Positions 1 through 5,751 of a stretch of DNA of 6,725 bases are shown piece by piece. Source of the DNA: Planktotalea sp. (lineage in GTDB: Bacteria > Pseudomonadota > Alphaproteobacteria > Rhodobacterales > Rhodobacteraceae); contig JAHEGL010000053.1 in NCBI GenBank assembly GCA_024645145.1, positions 387-7,111 of the forward strand. The letters are read 5' to 3'. Position numbers and translations under genes: made by a program. The notes under the pieces were generated by a model. It was not told where the DNA came from. It ran no database searches and saw only the letters and a program-made list of their open reading frames with translations. The number at the start of each line of letters is the position of its first letter. Within the stretch, counting starts at the first letter, position 1.

Positions 1-391
1 CAAGGTGGTCGGGCGTGCGACGTGTTGCTGCGAGCGGCGCGCAAGCGCGTTCCAGTGCAAAGCGCGCTTCACAGGCGGTTTCAAAGCTGACAGCGTTCAT
101 AGACAGAAGCAAAGTCGAGGTGGTGATCTGCTGCCCATAGGCTTCTTCAAAGCTGAGACGGTTCACAAATGCCCCGCCAAACGCGCCCCGCTGTGTACGG
201 ATCAAGCTCTGTGCCGCCAGTCTTTTCAATGCTTCCCGCACCGTCGCGCGGGATACTTCGAACTGCTCTGACAATTCGGCTTCGGACGGCAAACGTTCGT
301 CAACAATTAACGCGCCGCTCACGATGGCGTCGCGGATCGCTTTGGCAATCTGTGCAGAAAGGTCTGCTTTGGAGGTTGGATCAATTTTCAT
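1..391 (-). CDS. GntR/FadR-family transcriptional regulator, N-terminal part (runs off window)
   Basis: This is the first 130 codons of a DNA-binding repressor of the GntR superfamily; the gene continues past the left edge. Reading the minus strand from the ATG at 391-389 gives an uninterrupted frame starting MKIDPTSKADLSAQIAKAI. Residues about 10-77 are a classical GntR winged helix-turn-helix: LPSEAELSEQFEVSRATVRE (34-53), then LKRLAAQSLIRTQRGAFGGA, ending in the wing with FV. From about residue 100, FETACEARFALERACAPLAA matches the start of an FCD-type (FadR C-terminal) ligand domain, which in this family binds small organic acids, often through a metal. The gene is divergent from the dmdA-containing operon, with a palindrome two bases upstream of its start codon. 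Control of that operon and autoregulation are therefore likely, but inferred. No strong Shine-Dalgarno is visible, so translation may be nearly leaderless. Confidence 0.93.
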   Translation of the reverse strand, partial: MKIDPTSKADLSAQIAKAIRDAIVSGALIVDERLPSEAELSEQFEVSRATVREALKRLAAQSLIRTQRGAFGGAFVNRLSFEEAYGQQITTSTLLLSMNAVSFETACEARFALERACAPLAATRRTPDHL

Positions 392-392
392 T

Positions 393-416
393 TGTCAGAC
401 GTTTAAATGTCTGACA
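393..416. promoter_or_regulatory. Palindromic operator, probable GntR/FadR-type binding site
   Basis: Two perfect 8-bp inverted arms, TGTCAGAC (393-400) and GTCTGACA (409-416), flank GTTTAAAT, whose core TTTAAA is itself palindromic. Eleven of the twelve base pairs of the 24-bp element are symmetric. Each arm also contains GTNNNAC, the core of FadR-subfamily operators. The site begins 2 bp from the start codon of the divergent regulator and 41 bp before the DUF2182 gene. On the plus strand, TTGTCA (392-397) could be a -35 box, with a weak CATTAA -10 at 415-420 (17-bp spacing), which would put the palindrome over that promoter. A weak minus-strand pair (TTGCAA 423-428, TAAACG 405-400) would also overlap it. 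The palindrome is directly visible; the binding protein and promoters are inferred. Confidence 0.8.
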
Positions 417-456
417 TTAAATTTGCAACTGTAACAACCGATTCACGTGAGCACCT

Positions 457-1236
457 ATGATCCGTTCCACTCTCTGGCTTGGCTTTTTTACCATCATCCT
501 GTTGTCATGGTGGATGATGTATATGATGGCGATTCAGATGGATCTTGATCTGATCGGTCGTCCCGGCGAAATGGGCGCGCGCATGGCGGCGATGGACCCG
601 CGCATGGACATGAAAATGCCCATGGCCGAGTTTGGCCCACTGTTTTCTATGTGGGCGATCATGATGGCTGCGATGATGTTGCCAACGATGGTGCCAACCT
701 TGCGCGCTTATGAAATGCTCATGACCTCTGCTGATGGCACGCGGGCAGGGTGGCTGGGCATTCTGTCTGGTTATATGATCGCTTGGGTTGCCTTTGCCGC
801 CCTCATTGCAGGCGTTCAACTTGCGCTCTTGTTTGGCGGTGTGATTGATATGCTTGGCATCCCCAATTCGACGCTTTTCGCTAGCGTTTTGCTGATCGTA
901 GTCGGTCTGTTTCAGTTCACTCGGGCTAAGGAAATTTGTCATGGCGTGTGCCACAGCCCGATGAACTATTTCTTAGGACATTGGCAAACAGGCTACATGG
1001 GCGGACTGAAGATGGGCCTTGGGCTTGGCGCATTTTGCATTGGCTGTTGCTGGGGATTTATGGCGCTGGGATTTGTCGGGGGCGTTATGAGCCTCTTGTG
1101 GATGGGCTTGGCAACGGTCTTTATGGTGATCGAAAAACTGCCCCAGATTGGGCATTATGTAACAAAACCAATGGGGGTGATCCTGATCGCCGCCGGTGTC
1201 GGGGTGCTTTTTTGGGCCCCCATTATGGGAGGATAA
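457..1236 (+). CDS. DUF2182 family integral membrane protein, putative metal-binding
   Basis: This 259-residue polytopic inner-membrane protein has the hallmarks of DUF2182, a family annotated as predicted metal-binding membrane proteins of unknown function. The family signature FSMWAIMMAAMMLPTMVP lies at 63-80. Hydrophobic segments fall at about 5-27, 62-82, 97-126, 136-154, 183-224 (probably two) and 236-256. Possible ligands include the KEICHGVCHSP stretch (158-168), GHW (174-176) and CIGCCW (194-199). The loop between the first two segments is very methionine-rich (M39, M43, M46, M50, M52, M54, M56), as is common in copper-handling proteins, but no metal can be assigned from sequence. The start has only a weak GTGAG upstream. 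It is the first gene of the operon, 4 nt before the DUF1326 gene, a pairing that recurs in Proteobacteria. Confidence 0.9.
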   Translation: MIRSTLWLGFFTIILLSWWMMYMMAIQMDLDLIGRPGEMGARMAAMDPRMDMKMPMAEFGPLFSMWAIMMAAMMLPTMVPTLRAYEMLMTSADGTRAGWLGILSGYMIAWVAFAALIAGVQLALLFGGVIDMLGIPNSTLFASVLLIVVGLFQFTRAKEICHGVCHSPMNYFLGHWQTGYMGGLKMGLGLGAFCIGCCWGFMALGFVGGVMSLLWMGLATVFMVIEKLPQIGHYVTKPMGVILIAAGVGVLFWAPIMGG

Positions 1237-1240
1237 AGCA

Positions 1241-1948
1241 ATGGCAGTGAAAAAGAGACCCGACGCGGATCGTTTGCCCGTTTCGCAACGTATCGACAGC
1301 CGGATGAGCAACCCGAAGCGGCGTACAATGACGGCGACGGATTGGGCGATAAAGGGTGAGCTGTTCTTGAACTGCTCGTGCGAGTTGTTCTGCCCCTGTG
1401 TTGTTTCGCTCGGTGCGCACCCACCCACAGAAGGGCACTGCAACGCATGGATGGCGATTGCGATTGATGAAGGCCACTACGAGGGCGAAGACCTGAGTGG
1501 TCTCAATGTTGGCTTGATGGTCGAGATTCCGGGTCGCATGGCCGAAGGTGGCTGGAAAGTTGCCGCCTATGTGGATGAGCGCGCGTCTGGCAAAGCTTAT
1601 AATGGGATCTTGCAGATTTTCTCTGGCGCGGCAGGTGGCACAACCGGTCTGTTTACGATGCTGGTGAGCGACATCGTCAACGCAGAGCGTGAAAAGGTCG
1701 AGATTGTGCGCGATGGCAAGAAGCGTGGACTTTACATTGGCCGCAAGATCCAAGGCGAGATCGAGATGATCACAGGTGCGAATCCGGATCATCCTGTTAT
1801 GATTTCCAACTCCAAATACTGGATGGGTCCCGACATCATTGCTGCGAAAGGCATCAAGTCCAAAGTGCGTGATTTTGGACGTATCTGGGACTTTGGCGGT
1901 AAATCCGCCGAGATTTGCCCGATTGATTGGGGCAGCGACAAGAAATGA
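1241..1948 (+). CDS. DUF1326 domain-containing protein
   Basis: A 235-residue soluble protein of the DUF1326 family, function unknown. The family core begins at about residue 34 with W-A-I-K-G and the cysteine cluster NCSCELFCPC (44-53), giving C45-x-C47-x3-C51-P-C53, followed by GHCNAW (65-70) and a late C226. These cysteines could bind a metal or undergo thiol chemistry; that is inference. No signal peptide or membrane segment is evident. The start at 1241 is chosen because GGGAGG (1227-1232) precedes it by 8 nt. An internal ATG at 1328, which would remove a basic 29-residue N-terminal extension and begin next to the domain, is possible but lacks a comparable ribosome site. An upstream in-frame ATG at 1196 lies inside the previous gene and is unlikely. 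The gene overlaps the DinB gene by ATGA, implying translational coupling. Confidence 0.88.
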   Translation: MAVKKRPDADRLPVSQRIDSRMSNPKRRTMTATDWAIKGELFLNCSCELFCPCVVSLGAHPPTEGHCNAWMAIAIDEGHYEGEDLSGLNVGLMVEIPGRMAEGGWKVAAYVDERASGKAYNGILQIFSGAAGGTTGLFTMLVSDIVNAEREKVEIVRDGKKRGLYIGRKIQGEIEMITGANPDHPVMISNSKYWMGPDIIAAKGIKSKVRDFGRIWDFGGKSAEICPIDWGSDKK

Positions 1949-2454
1949 TCACGCCAGAGTATTGTCTGCTAATGGCGCGTTATAATCGCTGGCAAAACGC
2001 CGAGCTTTTGAAATCGCTTGAGAGCATGACAGACGCGGATTTGCGCAAGGATCGTGGCGCTTTTTTCGGCTCGATCTTTCGCACAGTGAACCATTTGTTG
2101 TGGGGTGATACGCTTTGGATCTCACGGTTTGATGGCGGACAGGGTCCGGCAGAAACGGATCTTACCAAGACGGATACGACGGACACAACACAAACGTTGG
2201 CCGAATGGTCGACAGAGCGGTTTCACACGGATGCGCGCTTTGTCGCTTGGGCCAAGGATGTCACGCATGTTGATCTTGCTGGTGATTTGAAGTGGTTTTC
2301 AGGCTCGATCCAGAGCGATATCAGCAAACCGCGCGCGTTATGTGCGGCGCAGATGTTCAATCACCAAACTCATCATCGCGGGCAAGTCCATGCTATGCTC
2401 GGCGCGGCAGGAGCGCCGATGTATACCACTGATATCCCCTTTATGCCGGAGTAG
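1945..2454 (+). CDS. DinB family protein (putative metal-dependent enzyme)
   Basis: A 169-residue four-helix-bundle protein of the DinB/YfiT superfamily. The N-terminus MITPEYCLLMARYNRWQN (1-18) is typical of family members that begin with a Y-N-x-W-x-N helix. The probable metal triad is H50 (in TVNHLLWGD), H140 and H144 (in FNHQTHHRGQVHAML), matching the H...HxxxH pattern. Known relatives are thiol-dependent transferases or isomerases using bacillithiol, mycothiol or glutathione, but most members are uncharacterised and no substrate can be assigned here. The start at 1945 is chosen because it makes an ATGA overlap with the DUF1326 stop and gives the normal N-terminus; an in-frame ATG 18 nt upstream adds only six residues. 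The stop lies 5 nt before dmdA, and the last codons supply the dmdA ribosome-binding site. Confidence 0.9.
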   Translation: MITPEYCLLMARYNRWQNAELLKSLESMTDADLRKDRGAFFGSIFRTVNHLLWGDTLWISRFDGGQGPAETDLTKTDTTDTTQTLAEWSTERFHTDARFVAWAKDVTHVDLAGDLKWFSGSIQSDISKPRALCAAQMFNHQTHHRGQVHAMLGAAGAPMYTTDIPFMPE

Positions 2455-2459
2455 CCCTT

Positions 2460-3563
2460 ATGGCTTTTATCTCTCCTTCGCGTCGTTTGCGCCGCACGCC
2501 GTTTTCCGATGGTGTCGAGGCGGCAGGCGTCAAAGCCTATACGATCTATAACCGCATGCTTTTGCCGACTGTGTTTCGCTCAGTCGAGGAAGATTATCAT
2601 CATCTTAAATCAGCTGTGCAGATTTGGGATGTCGCGGTCGAGCGTCAAGTTGAATTGCGTGGCCCTGATGCGGCGCGTTTGATGCAAATGCTGACGCCGC
2701 GTGATTTGCGCGGGATGAACGCGGGCCAGTGTTATTATGTCCCCATCGTTGATGAAACTGGCGGTATGTTGAATGATCCAGTCGCGGTGAAGCTGGCGGA
2801 AGATCGCTGGTGGATTTCGATTGCTGACAGTGACTTGCTGTTGTGGGTCAAGGGCATTGCAAACGGTTATCGTTTGGATGTCTTGGTTGATGAACCAGAT
2901 GTGTCGCCGCTGGCCGTGCAGGGCCCTAAAGCTGAACAATTGATGGCGCGGGTTTTTGGCGATGGCGTGAAAGACGTGAAGTTTTTCCGCTATGGATTGT
3001 TTGAGTTCCAAGGGCGTCAATTGGTCGTTGCGCGCTCTGGCTATTCCAAGCAAGGCGGTTTCGAGATCTATGTCGAAGGGTCTGACCTTGGCATGCCTTT
3101 GTGGAATGTCTTGATGGAAGCGGGCAAGGATTTGGACGTTTACGCGGGCTGTCCGAACTTGATTGAGCGGATTGAGGGCGGATTGCTCTCTTATGGCAAC
3201 GATATGAACGACGATAATACGCCGCATGAATGTGGGCTTGGGAAGTTCTGTAATACGTCCACTGCGATTGGATGTGTGGGGCGCGATGCGTTGTTGCGGG
3301 TTGCGAAAGAAGGTCCTGTCAAGCAATTGCGTCCGATCGAGATACACGGAGATGCGGTCCCGCCTTGTGATCGGCTTTGGCCGCTTATGGATGGAGATCG
3401 GCAAGTGGGAACGGTGAGTTCTGCAGCCTATTCGCCTGACTTTGCGACGAACGTCGCCATTGGTATGGTGCGTATGACGCATTGGGATGCGGGCAGTGAG
3501 TTGGATGTTGTGACACCGACGGGGATTCAACCTGTGACGGTTTGGGAAACATTCTGGATTTGA
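2460..3563 (+). CDS. dmdA: Dimethylsulfoniopropionate demethylase DmdA
   Basis: This 367-residue GcvT-fold enzyme transfers a methyl group from DMSP to tetrahydrofolate, giving methylmercaptopropionate and 5-methyl-THF, the first step of the demethylation route in marine bacteria. Recognisable DmdA stretches are NRMLLPTVFRSVEEDYHHLK (31-50), MLTPRDLRGM (77-86), RSGYSKQGGFEIYV (192-205) and SYGNDMNDDNTPHECGLGKF (244-263). The GcvT folate-binding domain spans about 30-285 and the C-terminal GcvT barrel about 290-365. The glycine-cleavage motif GG-hydrophobic-hydrophobic-DD reads GGMLND (101-106), so the first Asp is Asn, which fits a demethylase rather than true GcvT. The length is as expected for the family. 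The start has GGAG (2448-2451) 8 nt upstream, inside the end of the DinB gene. Related betaine or sarcosine demethylases are the main alternative, but the motifs favour DmdA. Confidence 0.95.
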   Translation: MAFISPSRRLRRTPFSDGVEAAGVKAYTIYNRMLLPTVFRSVEEDYHHLKSAVQIWDVAVERQVELRGPDAARLMQMLTPRDLRGMNAGQCYYVPIVDETGGMLNDPVAVKLAEDRWWISIADSDLLLWVKGIANGYRLDVLVDEPDVSPLAVQGPKAEQLMARVFGDGVKDVKFFRYGLFEFQGRQLVVARSGYSKQGGFEIYVEGSDLGMPLWNVLMEAGKDLDVYAGCPNLIERIEGGLLSYGNDMNDDNTPHECGLGKFCNTSTAIGCVGRDALLRVAKEGPVKQLRPIEIHGDAVPPCDRLWPLMDGDRQVGTVSSAAYSPDFATNVAIGMVRMTHWDAGSELDVVTPTGIQPVTVWETFWI

Positions 3564-3572
3564 TGGGAAAAT

Positions 3573-3599
3573 CGGGGGCCAGCCCCCGTGCCTCCGGAG
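3573..3599. repeat. GC-rich intergenic hairpin between dmdA and acuI, resembling a Rhodobacteraceae interspersed repeat
   Basis: CGGGGGC (3573-3579) and GCCCCCG (3582-3588) form a perfect 7-bp inverted repeat around CA, followed by the 8-bp palindrome CTCCGGAG (3592-3599). The bases that follow (TTT, then GGCAAAATGAAGG to 3619) resemble the tail of a GGGGGC...GCCCCC...CCGGAG...TTT element that I recall as scattered between genes in Roseobacter-group genomes; that resemblance is from memory, not a search. There is no T-run, so it is not a standard terminator. It may act as an mRNA-stabilising or attenuating structure between dmdA and acuI. Its tail appears to supply both a spurious ATG (3613) and the acuI ribosome-binding site. 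Confidence 0.7.
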
Positions 3600-3627
3600 T
3601 TTACTTGGCAAAATGAAGGATAAAGAG

Positions 3628-4611
3628 ATGTTTAACGCATTGATCGTGAATAAGAATGAAGACGGAAAGACCGGTGCAGCTGTCGAGCAGATCGAGCTTG
3701 ATGCCCTGCCAGCAGGCGACGTAACCGTTGCGGTCGAGTATTCCACAGTAAATTACAAAGACGGTTTGTGCATTGGGCCTGGAGGTGGCCTTGTGCGCAA
3801 CTATCCCCATATCCCTGGAATTGATTTTGCAGGCACGGTCGAGGCATCTGAGGATGCGCGCTACAAGGCAGGCGACAAGGTTGTTTTGACAGGTTGGCGC
3901 GTGGGCGAGGCGCATTGGGGCGGGTATTCTCAGAAAGCGCGCGTGAGCGGCGATTGGCTTGTGCCACTGCCAAGTGGTTTGGACACACGCCAAGCAATGG
4001 CTGTTGGAACGGCGGGTTTTACAGCGATGCTTGCGGTTATGGCGCTTGAGGATCATGGCATCAAAGGCGGGCCAGTGTTGGTGACCGGCGCCGCTGGTGG
4101 TGTTGGCTCTGTCGCGACGGCGATTTTGGCGCATTTGGGACATGAGGTTGCTGCGGTTACCGGACGTCCGGAGACAGGAGATTATCTCAAAGGGCTTGGT
4201 GCAACTCAGATCGTTGCCCGTGAAGAGCTGAATGAGACGACGAAACGCCCGCTTGAAGCGGAAGTCTGGGGTGGCTGTGTTGATGCGGTTGGCGGTGAGA
4301 TGCTCGCGCGTGTTCTAGGTCAAATGAAATATGGCGCATCGGTTTCTGCTGTTGGTCTTGCCGGTGGTGCAGGGTTGCCAGCGACAGTCATTCCGTTCTT
4401 GCTTCGTGGTGTGAACTTGTTGGGGATCGACAGTGTGATGCAGCCCTACGACAATCGTTTGCGTGCATGGGAACGTGTTGCGACGGATTTGCCAATGGAT
4501 AAGCTCGAAGCGATGGTCCAGCCTGCAGTCTTGTCTGATTTGCCACAGCTCGGGCGCGATATTTTGAAAGGTCAGGTCAAAGGCCGCGTTGTTGTTGACG
4601 TAAACGCCTAA
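3628..4611 (+). CDS. acuI: NADPH-dependent acryloyl-CoA reductase AcuI
   Basis: A 327-residue zinc-free medium-chain dehydrogenase/reductase of the AcuI/YhdH group. It reduces acryloyl-CoA to propionyl-CoA with NADPH, detoxifying acrylate-derived intermediates of DMSP cleavage. Visible features are NYKDGL (42-47), IPGIDFAGTVE (62-72), the Rossmann glycine-rich turn VTGAAGGVGSVA (152-163), TGR (178-180) at the usual position for NADP phosphate contact, and QVKGRVVVDV (316-325) at the C-terminus. The zinc ligands of alcohol dehydrogenases are absent. The start at 3628 is preferred over the ATG at 3613: AAGGA (3616-3620) lies 7 nt upstream, MFNALIV is the normal family N-terminus, and the earlier ATG falls in repeat-like sequence. 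The gene is 64 nt after dmdA; dmdA and acuI are adjacent and co-transcribed in some Roseobacter strains. Confidence 0.94.
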   Translation: MFNALIVNKNEDGKTGAAVEQIELDALPAGDVTVAVEYSTVNYKDGLCIGPGGGLVRNYPHIPGIDFAGTVEASEDARYKAGDKVVLTGWRVGEAHWGGYSQKARVSGDWLVPLPSGLDTRQAMAVGTAGFTAMLAVMALEDHGIKGGPVLVTGAAGGVGSVATAILAHLGHEVAAVTGRPETGDYLKGLGATQIVAREELNETTKRPLEAEVWGGCVDAVGGEMLARVLGQMKYGASVSAVGLAGGAGLPATVIPFLLRGVNLLGIDSVMQPYDNRLRAWERVATDLPMDKLEAMVQPAVLSDLPQLGRDILKGQVKGRVVVDVNA

Positions 4612-4619
4612 AGTTGTAG

Positions 4620-4649
4620 CGCAGACACCGCCCTTGCGCGGTGTCTGCG
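4620..4649 (+). terminator. Strong hairpin after acuI (possible terminator, no T-run)
   Basis: CGCAGACACCGC (4620-4631) pairs perfectly with GCGGTGTCTGCG (4638-4649) across a 6-nt loop, starting 8 nt after the acuI stop. The 12-bp GC-rich stem would protect or end the dmdA-acuI transcript. The following bases, GATCGACTAAC, contain no T-run, so it is not a canonical intrinsic terminator. It may work as a 3' stabiliser or with Rho. The stem is certain; the role is inferred. Confidence 0.6.
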
Positions 4650-4679
4650 GATCGACTAACAAATCTGCATGACACAAAT

Positions 4680-4742
4680 TGCTCAAATGAATTCGTTTTA
4701 TCGCTTTGCTTTATAGCACAGCGGCTAATTGATATTTGAGTG
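4680..4742 (+). other. Long imperfect hairpin, candidate structured RNA or leader element
   Basis: This 63-nt stretch folds on paper into one elongated stem. CTCAAAT (4682-4688) pairs with ATTTGAG (4734-4740), extended by G-T pairs at both ends. AATT (4690-4693) pairs with AATT (4727-4730) past a two-base bulge. The tip is CGCTTTGCT (4702-4710) against AGCACAGCG (4715-4723), with one mismatch and a TTAT loop. An intrinsic-terminator-like hairpin follows 6 nt later, so the pair resembles a small RNA with terminator or an aptamer/attenuator leader for the GNAT gene. I do not recognise a known RNA family. No convincing promoter was found, and the inverted symmetry could instead be a DNA-level site. 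Confidence 0.45.
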
Positions 4743-4745
4743 AAT

Positions 4746-4817
4746 ATGAAACCGTCCAGAGGGGCGGTTTTTTTATGGATCATACGCACCTCTGGCACAA
4801 ACAGAGAGACGATATGA
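4746..4817 (+). CDS. Possible 23-codon leader ORF overlapping the GNAT start
   Basis: An ATG at 4746 opens a 23-codon frame beginning MKPSRGAVFLWII and ending at TGA 4815-4817, which overlaps the GNAT start codon as ATGA. The frame runs through the terminator hairpin at 4749-4774, so ribosomes translating it would disturb that stem. The only upstream ribosome-site candidate is GAG (4738-4740), which is weak. The GNAT gene itself has only AGAGAG upstream, so coupling from this ORF is plausible. A frame this short can easily arise by chance, and I see no homology. Confidence 0.25.
   Translation: MKPSRGAVFLWIIRTSGTNRETI
4749..4774 (+). terminator. Intrinsic terminator or attenuator upstream of the GNAT gene
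   Basis: AAACCGTCC (4749-4757) pairs with GGCGGTTT (4762-4770 region, with one G-T pair) around an AGAG loop, and the 3' arm merges into a run of seven T (4768-4774). This is the textbook intrinsic-terminator form on the plus strand. It lies 40 nt before the GNAT start, with no obvious promoter in between. It either ends transcription from upstream (acuI or a small RNA at 4680-4742) or acts as a conditional attenuator. Confidence 0.75.
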
Positions 4818-5296
4818 AACAGGTTACCATACGAAATGCACGTGCGCAGGATGCGCCGCGTATTGTGGAAATGATTGGACTTCTTGCGCATTTTCACGAC
4901 GATCGGGCACAGATCAAAATTGAAGATTTGGTCTTCCTTTGTTTGGGCCCGACACCCTGGCTTACGTTGATTGTTGCCGAACGCGATGGGCAGATCGTCG
5001 GCTATGCGGCGCTGCAAAGGAAAGTGCAGTTGCAATTTGCACGACGCTTGATGGATGTGCAGCACTTGTTTGTCGATGCTCATATGCGCGAGCAGGGCGT
5101 TGGACGTGCTTTGATGCAAAATGCGGCAGAGCAAGCGACGCAATTGCGCTGTGCGGGCGTTACGCTTGGGGTGATGGCCCATAACACAAGCGCGCAGGCT
5201 TTTTACAAGGACCTAGGATACGAAATGAGCAAAGAACATGGTGCGCTGAAAATGGTGCTGCGCTTGCCCTTGCAGACCGCTGCTTGCGCACCCTAA
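4814..5296 (+). CDS. GNAT family N-acetyltransferase
   Basis: A 160-residue single-domain acetyl-CoA-dependent acyltransferase of the GNAT superfamily; the substrate is unknown. MKQVTIRNARAQDAPRIVEM (1-20) is the usual first strand and helix. LIVAERDGQIVGYAAL (52-67) forms the central strands. Motif A is VQHLFVDAHMREQGVGRALM (82-101), with the R92-x-x-G95-x-G97 pyrophosphate loop. Motif B is NTSAQAFYKDLGYE (124-137), with the typical FY-x-x-LGY. The start at 4814 is chosen because it gives the normal N-terminus and full domain; earlier in-frame starts at 4775 (ATG directly after a T-run) and 4736 (TTG) would translate the terminator region and lack a ribosome site. It sits behind a terminator-like hairpin and 35 nt before the HIT gene. 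A link to DMSP metabolism is not evident. Confidence 0.88.
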   Translation: MKQVTIRNARAQDAPRIVEMIGLLAHFHDDRAQIKIEDLVFLCLGPTPWLTLIVAERDGQIVGYAALQRKVQLQFARRLMDVQHLFVDAHMREQGVGRALMQNAAEQATQLRCAGVTLGVMAHNTSAQAFYKDLGYEMSKEHGALKMVLRLPLQTAACAP

Positions 5297-5331
5297 GGTC
5301 TTATCAACCCAATCCATACATGAGGCGACAC

Positions 5332-5751
5332 ATGCAATATGATCCCGAAAATATCTTTGCCAAAATTCTGAAGGGCGAAATCCCGAGCTTCAAAGTGTAT
5401 GAGGACGAAGAGACTTATTGCTTCATGGATATTATGCCACGCAGTGATGGGCATTGTTTGGTGATCCCGAAAATGCCCTGTCGCAACATTCTGGATGCCA
5501 GCCCTGAACAGCTTGCGGCGTGCATGGCCACGGTGAATAAGGTGGCGAACGCTTGTATGCGTGCGTTTGAGGCGGATGGAATTAGTCTGCAGCAGTTTTC
5601 TGAGGCTGCTGGGGGGCAAGAAGTCTTTCATCTGCATTTCCATATTCATCCACGCCAAGAAGGGGTGTCGATGCGCCCCACAGGAAACATGGGCGATATG
5701 GACGTCATCAAGGCGCAAGCGGAGGCGATTGCCGCAGCCATTGAGGCGTGA
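5332..5751 (+). CDS. HIT family (Hint/PKCI-like) protein
   Basis: A 139-residue histidine-triad protein; relatives hydrolyse nucleoside phosphoramidates or related nucleotide conjugates. The N-terminal signature IFAKILKGEIPSFKVYEDEE (8-27) and the following FMDIMPRSDGHCLVIPKMP (31-49) are characteristic of Hint-type members. The active-site triad is HLHFHIH (100-106); by family comparison H102 is the nucleophile, flanked by H100 and H104. The residue two beyond the triad is a fourth histidine (H106), where many homologues have a hydrophobic residue or Ile-Pro. The start at 5332 has GAGG (5322-5325) 6 nt upstream and gives the normal length; the ATG at 5320 overlaps that ribosome site, and a TTG at 5284 lies inside the GNAT gene. 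It is probably co-transcribed with the GNAT gene. Confidence 0.93.
   Translation: MQYDPENIFAKILKGEIPSFKVYEDEETYCFMDIMPRSDGHCLVIPKMPCRNILDASPEQLAACMATVNKVANACMRAFEADGISLQQFSEAAGGQEVFHLHFHIHPRQEGVSMRPTGNMGDMDVIKAQAEAIAAAIEA

Noticed and set aside
505..954. Minus-strand frame opposite the DUF2182 gene, very rich in histidine
   Set aside because: The histidines are the reverse complement of the many ATG (Met) codons of DUF2182, not a real His-rich protein.
937..954. C-H-x-x-C-H residues in DUF2182, resembling a c-type heme site
   Set aside because: The spacing is C-x3-C-H rather than C-x2-C-H, it sits next to a membrane segment, and it falls at a conserved Cys-x3-Cys position of the DUF2182 family, so heme attachment is unsupported.
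2610..3746. Long minus-strand open frame (378 codons) opposite dmdA
   Set aside because: Its translation is rich in Arg, His, Thr and Ile with no recognisable domain and mirrors the conserved dmdA codons; it is a shadow of dmdA and the start of acuI.
4650..4735. tRNA or known RNA gene downstream of acuI
   Set aside because: There is no cloverleaf with T-loop and CCA-type acceptor pattern; the symmetry there is a single elongated hairpin instead.
4736..4813. N-terminal extension of the GNAT protein from TTG 4736 or ATG 4775
   Set aside because: It would translate the terminator, lacks a ribosome site and adds residues not expected in a GNAT domain protein.
5284..5331. Earlier start for the HIT protein at TTG 5284 or ATG 5320
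   Set aside because: The first lies inside the GNAT gene, and the second overlaps the GAGG ribosome site that serves ATG 5332.
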